Origin: Nodosilinea sp. FACHB-141
GTDB lineage: Bacteria > Cyanobacteriota > Cyanobacteriia > Phormidesmidales > Phormidesmidaceae
Direction: 5' to 3'
NCBI RefSeq assembly: GCF_014696135.1
Contig: NZ_JACJPP010000004.1
Location: 62,001-126,000, forward strand
DNA: 64,000 nt
Every line of letters begins with the position of its first letter. The stretch's first letter is position 1. This document shows positions 9,437 to 18,606 of this stretch, piece after piece. Position numbers and translations under genes: made by a program. The notes beneath the pieces are model-generated. The model was not told the DNA's origin, made no database searches, and worked only from the letters and a program-made list of their open reading frames with translations.

Positions 9437-10213
9437 ATGACCTGCCATCTCGCCCGCATTGATCGTTTCCCCGTCAAATCATTAGATGGGGTTTCGGTGT
9501 CTCAGGCCACGGTATTGGCCAGTGGAGCGTTGGAGGGCGATCGCACCTACGCCCTCTTCGATGCCCAAAATCGGCTGATCAACGGCAAGCGCAACGCCGC
9601 CATCCACCGCCTACGCGCCACCTTTACTGAGAATAGCGAGGTGATTACGCTGGCGATCGAGGGGGACAACGTGTCGGCCACGTTTCGGATGCAGGAGCAG
9701 AAATCGCAGCTCGAAGCCTGGCTGAGCGACTACTTTCAGCAGCCTGTCACTCTGCGAGAAAACCGCAACCTAGGCTTTCCAGACGATACTGCCGCCGCTG
9801 GGCCAACCATCGTCAGCACAGCCACGCTAGCCACCGTCGCCGCCTGGCACAACCTCACCCTTGAAGAAACCCGCCGCCGCTTTCGCACCAACTTAGAAAT
9901 CGACGGTGTCCCTGCCTTCTGGGAAGACCAGCTCTTCGGCCCCGACTCAGCCCCTGTACGCTTTGCGATCGGCAATGTGGTGCTAGAGGGCATCAACCCC
10001 TGCCAGCGTTGCATCGTTCCTACCCGCGACACTTTAACCGGGGCAGCCACCGCCCCTTTTCAAAAAACCTTCTCTCAACAGCGGGCCGCCACCCTGCCCG
10101 ACTGGGCTCCCTCATCGCGGTTCAATCACTTCTATAAGCTGGCGGTCAATACCAACATCATCGGCCAGGGCGGCCACACACTCAAAGTAGGGGATAGTGT
10201 TAGCTTGATTTAA
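9437..10213 (+). CDS. MOSC domain protein (YcbX/MARC-like)
   Basis: A 258-residue protein with an N-terminal beta-barrel MOSC_N part (residues about 1-100: LARIDRFPVKSLDGV, GDRTYALFD) and a C-terminal MOSC domain carrying NPCQRCIVPTRD. The conserved cysteine in that motif would bind the molybdenum cofactor or sulfur. Family members such as YcbX and mitochondrial mARC reduce N-hydroxylated compounds. Unlike E. coli YcbX there is no C-terminal ferredoxin domain, so an external electron donor would be needed. A TTG 33 bases upstream is also in frame, but the ATG at 9437 starts exactly at the conserved region. Substrate unknown. Confidence 0.8.
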   Translation: MTCHLARIDRFPVKSLDGVSVSQATVLASGALEGDRTYALFDAQNRLINGKRNAAIHRLRATFTENSEVITLAIEGDNVSATFRMQEQKSQLEAWLSDYFQQPVTLRENRNLGFPDDTAAAGPTIVSTATLATVAAWHNLTLEETRRRFRTNLEIDGVPAFWEDQLFGPDSAPVRFAIGNVVLEGINPCQRCIVPTRDTLTGAATAPFQKTFSQQRAATLPDWAPSSRFNHFYKLAVNTNIIGQGGHTLKVGDSVSLI

Positions 10214-10249
10214 GCGGCGTCCCTTGCCCAACGTTTTTCAGGGATAGCC

Positions 10250-11467
10250 ATGCCCATGATTGCTAGCCCGGCCTCTGCCTACATTCACATTCCCTTTTGC
10301 CGCCGTCGCTGCTTCTACTGTGACTTCCCTATCTCAGTGCTGGGCAACCACCAGCGGGGCGAGACCTCCGGCACAGTCGAGAGCTACGTAGACCAGCTGT
10401 GCGAAGAGATTGCAGCCACGCCAAAGCTCAACGAGCACCCCCTACAGACTGTATTCTTCGGCGGCGGCACCCCTTCTTTGGTCTCTGTCCCCCAGCTCGA
10501 ACAAATTCTCGCCCAGCTCGACCAGCACCTCGGCATTGACCCCACAGCCGAGATCTCCATGGAAATGGACCCTGGCACCTTTGATCTAGAGCATCTTCAG
10601 GGCTACCTAGCCGCAGGCATCACCCGCATCAGTCTCGGCGTGCAAGCACTGGATGACACAACGCTAGAAAGCTGCGGCCGATACCACCGCGTTGTTGATG
10701 TCTATCGCGCCGTCGATTGGCTGCATCAGGTCGCTATGCCTAACTGGAGCCTAGATTTGATTTCGGGACTGCCCCATCAGACCCTAACTGATTGGGAAAT
10801 TGGCTTGTTTAAGGCGGTAGCCCTCCACCCCCATCACCTGTCGATCTACGATCTGACGGTGGAACCTCAGACAGTATTCGCCAAGCGCTACCAGCCCGGC
10901 GACCAGCCTCTGCCCACAGATGAGCAAACGGCGGCGATGTATCGACTCGCCCAAGCGTTGCTCACTGCCCAGGGCTACGAGCACTACGAAGTCTCTAACT
11001 ACGCTCAGCCAAAGCACCAATGTCAGCATAATTTGACCTATTGGCGCAATCAGCCCTACTACGGCTTTGGCCTCGGGGCGACTAGCTACACCCAACTTCA
11101 GCGCGTTAGCCGTCCTCGCACCTTGGCCACCTATGGTGACTGGGTAACAGAGTTTCAGGCTGCTGGAGGAATCCACAGCGAACCTCCGACACCAACCCTG
11201 GAGCAACTGCTGGATCGACTGATGTTGGGCTTGCGATTAAAGGAGGGAATCAGTGGAGATGAGGTGCGATCGCTCTGCGACCCCGCCACTTGGAACACCC
11301 TTCGCTCAGCCCTCAATCCCCATATTGCTCAAGGCTGGGTGATGCTAGAAGGTGACACCTGGGACACCCTGCAGCGTCTGCGGCTCAGTGATCCCGAAGG
11401 TTTTCTGTTCTCTAACGTTGTGCTCTCTGACTGCTTTCGGGCGATCGATGACTTGATTGACAGTTGA
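10250..11467 (+). CDS. hemW: HemW-type radical SAM protein (heme chaperone)
   Basis: A 405-residue radical SAM enzyme. The cluster motif is C-x3-C-x2-C at Cys17, Cys21 and Cys24 (FCRRRCFYCDF), placed right after the typical AYIHIPF start. GGGTPS, the SLGVQ motif and the DLISGLP segment of the HemN/HemW family are present, and the C-terminal HemW domain follows. HemW proteins were long misnamed oxygen-independent coproporphyrinogen III oxidases; they bind heme and deliver it to membrane enzymes. The C-Y-C-D motif and absence of the N-terminal HemN extension favour HemW. The gene follows the MOSC gene by 36 bases and may be co-transcribed. Confidence 0.9.
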   Translation: MPMIASPASAYIHIPFCRRRCFYCDFPISVLGNHQRGETSGTVESYVDQLCEEIAATPKLNEHPLQTVFFGGGTPSLVSVPQLEQILAQLDQHLGIDPTAEISMEMDPGTFDLEHLQGYLAAGITRISLGVQALDDTTLESCGRYHRVVDVYRAVDWLHQVAMPNWSLDLISGLPHQTLTDWEIGLFKAVALHPHHLSIYDLTVEPQTVFAKRYQPGDQPLPTDEQTAAMYRLAQALLTAQGYEHYEVSNYAQPKHQCQHNLTYWRNQPYYGFGLGATSYTQLQRVSRPRTLATYGDWVTEFQAAGGIHSEPPTPTLEQLLDRLMLGLRLKEGISGDEVRSLCDPATWNTLRSALNPHIAQGWVMLEGDTWDTLQRLRLSDPEGFLFSNVVLSDCFRAIDDLIDS

Positions 11468-11531
11468 AGTTCTAGGGACATGATTTGAGCCTCAACTTGC
11501 GGAGCAGCTTGCAAGATTAAACTCCTTAAAT

Positions 11532-11555
11532 GGTGCATCGCTCCGCGGATGCACC
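11532..11555. repeat. Hairpin downstream of hemW
   Basis: Eight-base arms GGTGCATC and GATGCACC around a GC-rich 8-base loop, 65 bases after hemW. No T-run follows, so it is more likely an interspersed repeat or RNA-stabilising hairpin than a classical terminator. Confidence 0.5.
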
Positions 11556-11559
11556 CTAC

Positions 11560-11606
11560 ATCACCCATCCACCCGCCTACCCATCCACCCTCCTACCCAT
11601 CCACCC
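11560..11606. repeat. C-rich short tandem repeat (about 16-base unit)
   Basis: Three imperfect copies of a unit containing ACCCATCCACCC lie end to end between hemW and serA, with almost no G on this strand. A similar C-rich tandem repeat lies at 56235-56266 before gpsA. Function unknown. Confidence 0.6.
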
Positions 11607-11692
11607 ACACACCGCCAAAAGTAACCACACACTAATGCCCCGCTCCGCCTTTGCAGTAAAGTAGATCCCTGTGACATTTTTATGGCTGACCC

Positions 11693-13273
11693 ATGCCCAA
11701 GGTTCTAGTTTCCGACCCCGTTGACCAGGCGGGCCTCGATATTCTTTCCCAAGTTGCTCAAGTAGATGTCAACACCAGCCTTTCCCCTGAGGAACTGGTA
11801 GCTGCCATCGGCGACTACGACGCGCTGATGATTCGCTCTGGCACCAAGGTGACCAAGGCCGTCATTGATGCGGGGCAGAACCTAAAAATTATTGGTCGAG
11901 CTGGGGTTGGGGTCGACAACGTCGATGTGCCCGAGGCCACCCGGCGGGGCATTGTGGTGGTCAACTCCCCAGAAGGCAACACCATTGCCGCCGCCGAGCA
12001 CGCCCTGGCCATGATGATGTCGATGTCGCGCTACATTCCCAGCGCCGATCGCTCCGTTAAATCTGGCGAATGGAAGCGCAAAGACTTTACCGGGGTTGAA
12101 ATTTATAAGAAAACCCTTGGCGTGGTGGGCTTGGGCAAAATTGGCTCCCACGTGGCCACCGTAGCGCGGGCCATGGGCATGAAGCTGCTGGCCTACGACC
12201 CGTTTATTTCTGCAGAGCGCGCTGAGCAGCTGGGCTGCCGCTTGGTGGAGCTAGATCTGCTGTTCCGCGAAGCCGACTACATCACTCTGCACCTGCCCAA
12301 GACCCCCGAGACCACCCACCTGGTCAATGAAGAAGCCCTAGCGACCATGAAGCCCACGGTGCGCATCATCAACTGCGCCCGGGGCGGCATCATTGATGAA
12401 GCCGCGCTGGCTAAAGCTCTGCGTGAAGGCACCATCGGTGGGGCCGCTCTGGATGTCTATGAATCTGAGCCTCTGGGCGATTCAGAGTTGCGAGAGCTAG
12501 ATAAAGCCATTATTCTCACCCCCCACTTGGGAGCCTCCACCGAAGAGGCCCAAGTGAATGTGGCCATCGATGTGGCCGAGCAAATTCGCGACGTGCTGCT
12601 GGGGCTACCGGCGCGATCGGCAGTGAATATCCCCGGCCTGCGCCCCGAGGTGATGCAAAAGCTACGCCCCTACCTGCAACTGGCTGAAACCTTGGGCAAC
12701 CTGGTGGGTCAGCTGGCCGGGGGCCGGGTTCAAGAACTGACGGTACGCCTCCAGGGCGACATTGCCGGGGGCGATACCCAGCCGATTATGGTGGCGGCGC
12801 TCAAGGGGTTGCTGTCCCACGCGCTGCAGGAACGGGTCAACTATGTTAACGCCTCCATCGAAGCGAAAGAGCGCGGCATTCACGTGATTGAGACCCGCGA
12901 TGCCGACATTCGCGACTACACGGGCTCGCTAAACCTGTCGGCCAAAGGCAGCCTAGGCGAGCACTCCGTCACGGGTGTGCTGCTGGGGGGCAGCGAAATT
13001 CGCGTCACCGACATCGACGAGTTCCCCATTAACGTGCCACCGACGCAGCACATGCTGTTTACCCTGCACCGCGATATGCCGGGCATTATCGGCAAAATTG
13101 GCTCGCTGCTGGGCAGCTTTAACGTCAACATTGCCAGCATGCAGGTGGGCCGCAAGATTGTGCGCGGTGACGCGGTCATGGCCCTCAGCCTTGATGACCC
13201 CCTGCCGGAGGGCATTCTGGATGAGATTCTCAAGGTGCCGGGCATTCGCGATGCCTATACGGTGAACCTGTAG
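11693..13273 (+). CDS. serA: D-3-phosphoglycerate dehydrogenase
   Basis: A 526-residue enzyme of the long SerA type. It oxidises 3-phosphoglycerate to 3-phosphohydroxypyruvate, the first step of serine synthesis. Seen: an N-terminal substrate-binding domain with MIRSGTKVT; the NAD-binding motif GVVGLGKIGSHVA around residue 143; the catalytic Arg/Glu/His signatures NCARGGIIDE and LTPHLGASTEEA; an intervening regulatory domain (residues about 320-450); and a C-terminal ACT domain (about 453-526, starting HMLFTLHRDMPGIIGKIGS). Length fits bacterial and plant long forms. The ACT domain suggests feedback control by serine. The ATG at 11693 begins the conserved MPKVLVSD. Confidence 0.96.
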   Translation: MPKVLVSDPVDQAGLDILSQVAQVDVNTSLSPEELVAAIGDYDALMIRSGTKVTKAVIDAGQNLKIIGRAGVGVDNVDVPEATRRGIVVVNSPEGNTIAAAEHALAMMMSMSRYIPSADRSVKSGEWKRKDFTGVEIYKKTLGVVGLGKIGSHVATVARAMGMKLLAYDPFISAERAEQLGCRLVELDLLFREADYITLHLPKTPETTHLVNEEALATMKPTVRIINCARGGIIDEAALAKALREGTIGGAALDVYESEPLGDSELRELDKAIILTPHLGASTEEAQVNVAIDVAEQIRDVLLGLPARSAVNIPGLRPEVMQKLRPYLQLAETLGNLVGQLAGGRVQELTVRLQGDIAGGDTQPIMVAALKGLLSHALQERVNYVNASIEAKERGIHVIETRDADIRDYTGSLNLSAKGSLGEHSVTGVLLGGSEIRVTDIDEFPINVPPTQHMLFTLHRDMPGIIGKIGSLLGSFNVNIASMQVGRKIVRGDAVMALSLDDPLPEGILDEILKVPGIRDAYTVNL

Positions 13274-13282
13274 GTTTGAGGA

Positions 13283-13360
13283 ACCCTGTAGGATAGGCAA
13301 GGGCAACAGCGCTTGGCCTTGACGGAAAGTGGGTAGTGGGCAGTGCCCATCCTACAGGGT
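13283..13360. repeat. Long inverted repeat between serA and prmA
   Basis: Perfect 12-base arms, ACCCTGTAGGAT at 13283-13294 and ATCCTACAGGGT at 13349-13360, enclose about 54 bases. A shorter relative with arms CCTGTAGG/CCTACAGG lies after gpsA at 57296-57328. This looks like a dispersed MITE- or REP-like palindromic element. As RNA it would form a large hairpin after serA, but no T-run follows. Confidence 0.65.
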
Positions 13361-13429
13361 CACGATCAGGAGCGCATCGTAGAGATAGAGTGTTAGCCCA
13401 ATTTTGATAGTTGCGAGGCAGCCCCTAGA

Positions 13430-14332
13430 ATGGCCGTGGTTAACACCTGGTGGGAAGTGAAGGTACTGTGCGATCCATCTTTGGAGGACACAGTCTTTTG
13501 GCGGTTTGACAGCTTTGGCAGCCAGGGCACCTCAACCCAGCAGCGGGGATCATCCTGCGTGGTGCAGGCCTATTTTCCCCAGCATCGGCTAGAGCTGCTT
13601 GACCTATCGGCCATGGCCCTGTTAATTAAGCAAGACGCTCTCTGCAACAATCTGGTGCTGCCCCGCATCAGCTGGCAGCTGATCGACGAAGAAGACTGGT
13701 CTAAAAGCTGGAAAGACCACTGGAAGCCAGAGCCAATTGGCGATCGCTTCTTGATTACCCCCGCTTGGTTAGAGCCTCCGGCAGACAACCAGCGGCTGGT
13801 GCTGCGCCTCGACCCCGGCGTGGCCTTTGGCACCGGCAACCACCCCACCACTCAGCTCTGCCTAGAGTCGCTCGAAATGCGGCTGACCTATGAAAAAACC
13901 GACGTTACTATTGCCGATATTGGCTGCGGGTCTGGCATTCTCTCGATTGGGGCGCTGCTGTTAGGAGCTAGACGGGCTTACGCTGCCGACACCGACGACT
14001 TAGCAATTCATTCGGCTGTCGGCAACCGCACCCTGAACGGGCTAACGGAGGAGCAGCTACCGCTGCTGCACGGTAGTTTAGACACCATTGCCCAAGCCAT
14101 TGATGCTCCCGTAGACGGCATTGTCTGCAATATTCTGGCGGAGGTGATTATGGACCTCATCCCCCAGATGCACACTATTGTCACTCCCGATGGCTGGGGC
14201 ATTCTCAGCGGCATTTTGCTCGATCAGTCGAAACTGGTGGCCGACACCTTGGAGCAGCACGGCTGGGTGGTGGCCACCCTCTGGCGGCGACAGGAGTGGT
14301 GCTGTCTCAACGTGCGGCGATCGCCCGCCTAA
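13430..14332 (+). CDS. prmA: Ribosomal protein L11 methyltransferase
   Basis: A 300-residue SAM-dependent methyltransferase that trimethylates ribosomal protein L11. The N-terminal substrate domain (residues about 1-110) is followed by the class I fold: [16 protein letters not shown] motif [15 protein letters not shown] (about residues 164-177), and the PrmA-type catalytic segment VCNILAEVI. Length matches the family. The stop is 4 bases before the next ATG, and a third gene follows 8 bases later, so prmA heads a compact three-gene unit. Confidence 0.93.
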   Translation: MAVVNTWWEVKVLCDPSLEDTVFWRFDSFGSQGTSTQQRGSSCVVQAYFPQHRLELLDLSAMALLIKQDALCNNLVLPRISWQLIDEEDWSKSWKDHWKPEPIGDRFLITPAWLEPPADNQRLVLRLDPGVAFGTGNHPTTQLCLESLEMRLTYEKTDVTIADIGCGSGILSIGALLLGARRAYAADTDDLAIHSAVGNRTLNGLTEEQLPLLHGSLDTIAQAIDAPVDGIVCNILAEVIMDLIPQMHTIVTPDGWGILSGILLDQSKLVADTLEQHGWVVATLWRRQEWCCLNVRRSPA

Positions 14333-14336
14333 ACCC

Positions 14337-14546
14337 ATGAATCGTTCTGATATCAGCTTTGTAGCTAAAGTGATCGGGCTCTCGGCAGCCCTGAGCGCTC
14401 TGATTAAGTATGGGTTGCCTATGGTGTTGACCGGATCTCAGGTGGCTCAAAACAACCCTACCCTAGGCTTGGTCGTAGCGCTGCTACTGGCTCCCTCAGC
14501 ATTGATGGGCGGCCTTTTCTGGCTGCGGCGCACCTCTAACTCCTAG
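14337..14546 (+). CDS. Small two-helix membrane protein
   Basis: A 69-residue protein starting MNRSDISFVAKVIGLS. It has two hydrophobic stretches (about residues 11-30 and 41-60) separated by a polar turn (SQVAQNNP) and a basic tail (WLRRTSNS). It lies 4 bases after prmA and 8 bases before the HcyBio gene, on the same strand, so it is very probably translated as part of that operon. I do not recognise a named family. Confidence 0.75.
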   Translation: MNRSDISFVAKVIGLSAALSALIKYGLPMVLTGSQVAQNNPTLGLVVALLLAPSALMGGLFWLRRTSNS

Positions 14547-14554
14547 GCTTGCCC

Positions 14555-15739
14555 ATGCGCACCATCGACAGCATCAACGCTAAAATTCGCGCCGGGCAGG
14601 TGGTTGTGCAAACCGCCGAAGCCTTCAAAGTGCAGGCCAAGGAGCAAGGCATTGCCGCCGCTGCTAAAGCGGTGGATGTAGTGGTCGCTGGCACCTTTGA
14701 GCCGATGGAGTCATCGGGCGCCATGATCAACTTGGGTCACACCGACCCGCCCATCAAGCTACTGGAGTGTTACCTAGATGGAGTGCCCGCCTACGCTGGC
14801 TTCGGGGCAGTAGATGTCTGCTTGGGGGCGAGCCAGCCAGCCGTGGCCGGGCGCGGGGCCGATCTGGGCGAGGCCGAAACCGTGCGAGAGCATGGCGGCG
14901 GCCATGTGATTGCCGATCTAATCGCCGGGCGCAGCGTGCCGCTTCAAGCCACGGGCCACGGCACCGACTGCTACCCCCGCACCTCCCTCGAAACCACCAT
15001 TACCCGCGACAGCATCAACCAGTTCTACCTGTTTAGCCCCAGGGGGCTCTACCAAAATTTTATTGTGGGGGTGAACGGGGGCGATCGCACCCTTTCCACC
15101 TACCTGGGTCCTCTGCAGCCCCGTCTTGGCAATGCGGTGTATGCCAACTCAGGAGCGCTATCGCCATTGCTGAATGATCCGGACCTGGAGGCCATTGGCA
15201 TCGGTACCCGCATCTTTTTCGGCGGCGGTATTGGCTATCTCGCTTGGGAGGGCACCCAGCACTTTCCGCTGCAGCGCCGGTTGCCCAACCGCACCCCTAT
15301 CGGCCCCGCCGCCACCCTGGCCCTGATCGGCGATGCCAAACAGATGCAGCCCTACTGGGTGAGGGGCTGCTATTTTAAGGGCTACGGCCCTTCGCTGATG
15401 CTCGGGGTTGGGGTACCGATTCCCATTCTCAATGAGCAGGTGGCGGCCCACTGTGCTGTTCAGGACGCTGACATTGTCGCCCCTGTGATGGACTTTTCCA
15501 TTCCCCGACGGGTGCGGCCCACCTTTGGCTTGGTCAGCTATGCCCAGCTCAAGTCGGGCAGCATTACCATCGAAGGTCAGCCGGTGCGCACGGCACCGCT
15601 AGCCAGCATTTACATGGCCCGCCAGGTGGCCAACGAGCTCAAGACCTGGATTGAAGCTGGACAGTTTGAGCTCACGTCCCCAGTGGCGGCGGCACCTCAA
15701 GACCGTGCCTTTTTGCCCCAGGATGCCTTGGGCAGCTAA
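14555..15739 (+). CDS. Homocysteine biosynthesis (HcyBio, DUF39) protein
   Basis: A 394-residue protein of the HcyBio family (COG1900, once DUF39). In anaerobes and archaea, members are implicated in making homocysteine directly from aspartate semialdehyde with sulfide. Seen are the family-typical GTFEPMESSGAMIN near the N-terminus, GADLGEAETVREHGGGHVI, HGTDCYPRTSLET, and FFGGGIGYLAWEGTQH. The Cys in TDCYPR is a candidate functional residue. I start at the ATG at 14555; a TTG six bases upstream is in frame. Last gene of the prmA cluster; the convergent RGG-protein gene ends 6 bases away. The exact reaction in cyanobacteria is inference. Confidence 0.85.
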   Translation: MRTIDSINAKIRAGQVVVQTAEAFKVQAKEQGIAAAAKAVDVVVAGTFEPMESSGAMINLGHTDPPIKLLECYLDGVPAYAGFGAVDVCLGASQPAVAGRGADLGEAETVREHGGGHVIADLIAGRSVPLQATGHGTDCYPRTSLETTITRDSINQFYLFSPRGLYQNFIVGVNGGDRTLSTYLGPLQPRLGNAVYANSGALSPLLNDPDLEAIGIGTRIFFGGGIGYLAWEGTQHFPLQRRLPNRTPIGPAATLALIGDAKQMQPYWVRGCYFKGYGPSLMLGVGVPIPILNEQVAAHCAVQDADIVAPVMDFSIPRRVRPTFGLVSYAQLKSGSITIEGQPVRTAPLASIYMARQVANELKTWIEAGQFELTSPVAAAPQDRAFLPQDALGS

Positions 15740-15745
15740 CCAGCT

Positions 15746-16858
15746 TTATTCGGTACTGCTTTCAAGATTTTCGTCCCGCTTTTTGGGGCGATCCATTCCG
15801 GAATCGCTGCCCTTGACACCGGTAGGCCGACGGCTAGGCATGGGTGGACGGCTACCGCCGGGCCCGCTGCGACCAGCACCGGGCCTGCCGCGCCGAGGCG
15901 GGCCACCACCACTGCCCTTAGCCCGCTTCTTAGGCGGCACGATGCCTACCGCTGAGGCTTCGCTGAGCACCAGCACCTTGGCTTCGCGCTTGACTTTAAA
16001 GTCCCAAAAATAGCCCACAGTACGGCCCTCAATGGTGCCGTGGAGCAGTAGTTTGAACGGTTTAGACGCGCCGGGAGTGCGCTTGGCCCCCTGCAAAATC
16101 TTGACGGCAATACATTTATCTTCAGGCGTGTACTTGATGACCTCGCCGCGAATCGAGAAGAAGTTGTCGTCTACCGGCGGCAGGTCAGCCAAATCTAGTT
16201 TTTCAGAGGCAGCTTCATCAGGACCGTCCTCGTCTTCGCTGGCAGGGGATTCTCCAGGTAATCCGAGAGTTTCAGGCTCCCAAACTCCAACGATCTGCAA
16301 GTGTAGGTCTTGGTCATCATTATCAAGCTCGCGCCGGGTGCGGGGGTAAACCACCCATAGGTGGGACACCGTTAAGTCAATGTGCTTTTTTACTAAACTA
16401 GTAATGCGACCAAGCAGCACCGAGTCGATGACGTGGCCATCGTCAGTGATCAAGTTGCCCCGGTTGAGCTGGTCGGCTTCGCTCGGTTCGTAAGTGCCCC
16501 GCACCAGACCAATGGCCCGGTACTGCATCGGTTCGCTGGGGGGAGCAATGGGCTGATAGCGATAGGCCGCAGGATCTATTTCAGTGGCGGGCTCTGGGGT
16601 TTTCTCTGTTACGGTTGCCTTAGGCGCCACTACAGCATGGTCAACCGCCTTAACCAACGGCTTGACAGCCACAGAAGTGTCTGGAGTGACGGCGGGGCGC
16701 ACCGGACGCACCGGGCGCTGGGGCGGCGACAGTAGCGATGGCCGATCCGCAGTGGGTGCCGTCCCCTTGTCGTGACTATCCTTAGCGTTAATGTCGCTCT
16801 TATTAGAAGCGTCTTGCTCTGCAGAACCCATAACACCCACCGATCTCCCTCTCAACAT
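15746..16858 (-). CDS. Unknown protein with RGG/Pro-rich basic tail
   Basis: A 370-residue protein of no family I can name. Residues 1-95 are disordered and rich in Pro/Ala/Val/Lys. A central ordered part (about 110-320) contains YRAIGLVRGTYEPSE, VSHLWVVYPRTR, an acidic stretch (ASEDEDGPDEAASEK) and FKLLLHGTIEGRTVGYFWDF, suggesting beta-rich folding. The last 50 residues are Gly/Arg/Pro-rich with RRGRPGAGRSGPGG, resembling RGG boxes of RNA-binding proteins. An RNA-associated role is inference only. An alternative start is the ATG at 16831. It converges on the HcyBio gene. Confidence 0.7.
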   Translation of the reverse strand: MLRGRSVGVMGSAEQDASNKSDINAKDSHDKGTAPTADRPSLLSPPQRPVRPVRPAVTPDTSVAVKPLVKAVDHAVVAPKATVTEKTPEPATEIDPAAYRYQPIAPPSEPMQYRAIGLVRGTYEPSEADQLNRGNLITDDGHVIDSVLLGRITSLVKKHIDLTVSHLWVVYPRTRRELDNDDQDLHLQIVGVWEPETLGLPGESPASEDEDGPDEAASEKLDLADLPPVDDNFFSIRGEVIKYTPEDKCIAVKILQGAKRTPGASKPFKLLLHGTIEGRTVGYFWDFKVKREAKVLVLSEASAVGIVPPKKRAKGSGGGPPRRGRPGAGRSGPGGSRPPMPSRRPTGVKGSDSGMDRPKKRDENLESSTE

Positions 16859-17283
16859 AAACTAGCCACCCGGCGCAACAGCAACTCTGCGCATGACTTA
16901 GCCTGTAAGCCTAGCGTAACATTCACCCTTTAATGTGCATTGTCAGGGCAAATATTTAAGCGGTTAACACGATTCGCTCAAGGCTTTACAAACAAGTCAA
17001 AAAGCTACCTTTAAGGTGATTCTCTACTGCCAAGGCAGCCTGCACTGCCGCAGCTGTGTCCTTAATTGAGTAACTCTCCTAAGTTTCCATCGGTAACGGT
17101 TAGCAATCCGTATTGTTTCTGAGCTTTTTGACAACTTCTTTGCTACTGTAGCCCTGTCTATGGCCTTGCCAGGCTAGGGCGCAGATTCAGCCCTAGGCTA
17201 AAACGCTAAGATCATTTACTTAAACGATTGATTGCGATCGCACTTCGGCTGCGATCGCGCCGCTCCCTTGAAGAGGTACACCC
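16859..17283. other. Intergenic region between divergent genes
   Basis: A 425-base stretch that must carry promoters for the RGG-tail gene (minus) and the TPR gene (plus). Two HIP1 octamers lie close together just before the TPR gene (17236-17260). No gene or strong terminator is seen. Confidence 0.5.
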
Positions 17284-18162
17284 GTGACCGCAAACCGCAA
17301 CCGTTGGCTCGTTGGCACTGTCTTAACCCTGGCCTTAGCAGCCTTTTTATCGCTGTCGCTGCTGCCAATTTTGGGCAGCAATAGCGGCCGTAAAGCCAGC
17401 AGCACCCCCGCCGCTGACCCCGCCGCTGACCCCGTGGCCATGCAGGCCGAGCTGGAGGCCCAGGCAAAAGGCTATGAACTGGTGCTAGAGCGCGAGCCCG
17501 ACAATCAAACCGCTCTCCAGGGGCTAGTTGACGCTCGCATTCAGCTCGGCGACATCAACGGAGTGGTAGCTCCCCTCGAAAAGCTCGTCGAGCTCAACCC
17601 TAGCGTGCCTGACTACGCGGTGCTCCTGGCCCAAACCAAGCAGCAGATGGGCGATCTCGAAGGCGCGGCCCAGATCTATCGTCAGGTGCTCGACCAGCAG
17701 CCCGGCAACATGAACGCCCTGCAAGGGTTAACGGTGCTCCTAGTGCAGCAGGAGCGGCCTCAGGCAGCGATCGGGCTGCTGCAAGATACGCTTAAAACCG
17801 CCAACCAGCTGCAATCAGAGGGCGGCGCCGCCGGTTTCGACACGACATCGGTGAAACTGCTGCTGGCCCAGGTGCATGTCGAGAACAAGAACCCAGACCA
17901 GGCGATCGCCCTCTACGACGAGACCATTGCCGCTGCCCCCGAAGACTTCCGCCCGGTCTTAGCTAAGGCGCTGGTGCTGCGAGATCAGGGCGACACTGAA
18001 ACGGCCCAGGCTCTTTTTGCCCAGGCCACAACCCTAGCTCCAGCACAGTACAAAGACCAAATTGGTCAAATGGCGACCCAGGGACAGACAGCACCGGAGG
18101 CTAGCGGCGGCATTGTCGAGCCCGCTCCCGCTGAACCTGAGCCCACCAAGTCAACGCCCTAG
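17284..18162 (+). CDS. Membrane-anchored TPR protein
   Basis: A 292-residue protein with a GTG start. An N-terminal membrane anchor (about residues 9-30) is followed by an Ala/Pro/Asp linker and at least four tetratricopeptide-like repeats (about residues 55-255: YELVLEREPDNQTALQGL, QIYRQVLDQQPGNMNALQGL, and others), ending in a Pro/Glu-rich tail. TPR proteins of this shape usually scaffold complexes at thylakoid or plasma membranes. The partner is unknown. The stop overlaps the stop of the convergent small membrane protein by 4 bases. Confidence 0.8.
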   Translation: MTANRNRWLVGTVLTLALAAFLSLSLLPILGSNSGRKASSTPAADPAADPVAMQAELEAQAKGYELVLEREPDNQTALQGLVDARIQLGDINGVVAPLEKLVELNPSVPDYAVLLAQTKQQMGDLEGAAQIYRQVLDQQPGNMNALQGLTVLLVQQERPQAAIGLLQDTLKTANQLQSEGGAAGFDTTSVKLLLAQVHVENKNPDQAIALYDETIAAAPEDFRPVLAKALVLRDQGDTETAQALFAQATTLAPAQYKDQIGQMATQGQTAPEASGGIVEPAPAEPEPTKSTP

Positions 18163-18473
18163 CTCATTGCCCTAGCCGGAGTCGAAGAGGCAACCCCTCG
18201 ATCGGGACGGCTTGAGGCGGCGGCGCTGGCGTCGACAGGCTCAAACTCAATGTGGTTGAGCAGGGTGGTCACAAAGGCAAACAGCAAGAACGGCAGCGAC
18301 AATACCAGAATCAGCCCTACGGTAGCCAGCGCAAAAATTGGCTGCCGCGCCCCCATCAGCGCCAGGGAGGCCGCTAAACTCACGAACAAAATCACCAGCC
18401 AGGCAATAACTTGCCCGTAAATATCTCCAAAGGTAAGCGTGCAAGCGAAGCGATACTTATTGCCGGTATCCAT
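18159..18473 (-). CDS. Small two-helix membrane protein
   Basis: A 104-residue protein with two clear membrane helices (about residues 20-41 and 46-70), a short polar N-terminus (MDTGNKYRFACTLTFGDIYG) and a low-complexity Ala/Ser C-terminus. It resembles small conserved cyanobacterial membrane proteins, but I cannot name the family. It overlaps the TPR gene end-to-end by 4 bases and is transcribed away from the pseudouridine synthase gene. Confidence 0.7.
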   Translation of the reverse strand: MDTGNKYRFACTLTFGDIYGQVIAWLVILFVSLAASLALMGARQPIFALATVGLILVLSLPFLLFAFVTTLLNHIEFEPVDASAAASSRPDRGVASSTPARAMS

Positions 18474-18606
18474 GGTGTTGTCCTGCCAGAATCAGTCCTA
18501 TTAGAGTTCAGCATATCGGCCTCACCTAGACCGCTGTAGTTTCTCAACATTTCCACAAGAGTTGCAATGAAATGTTGCAGCCCATTACATAGATATAAGC
18601 GGGACC

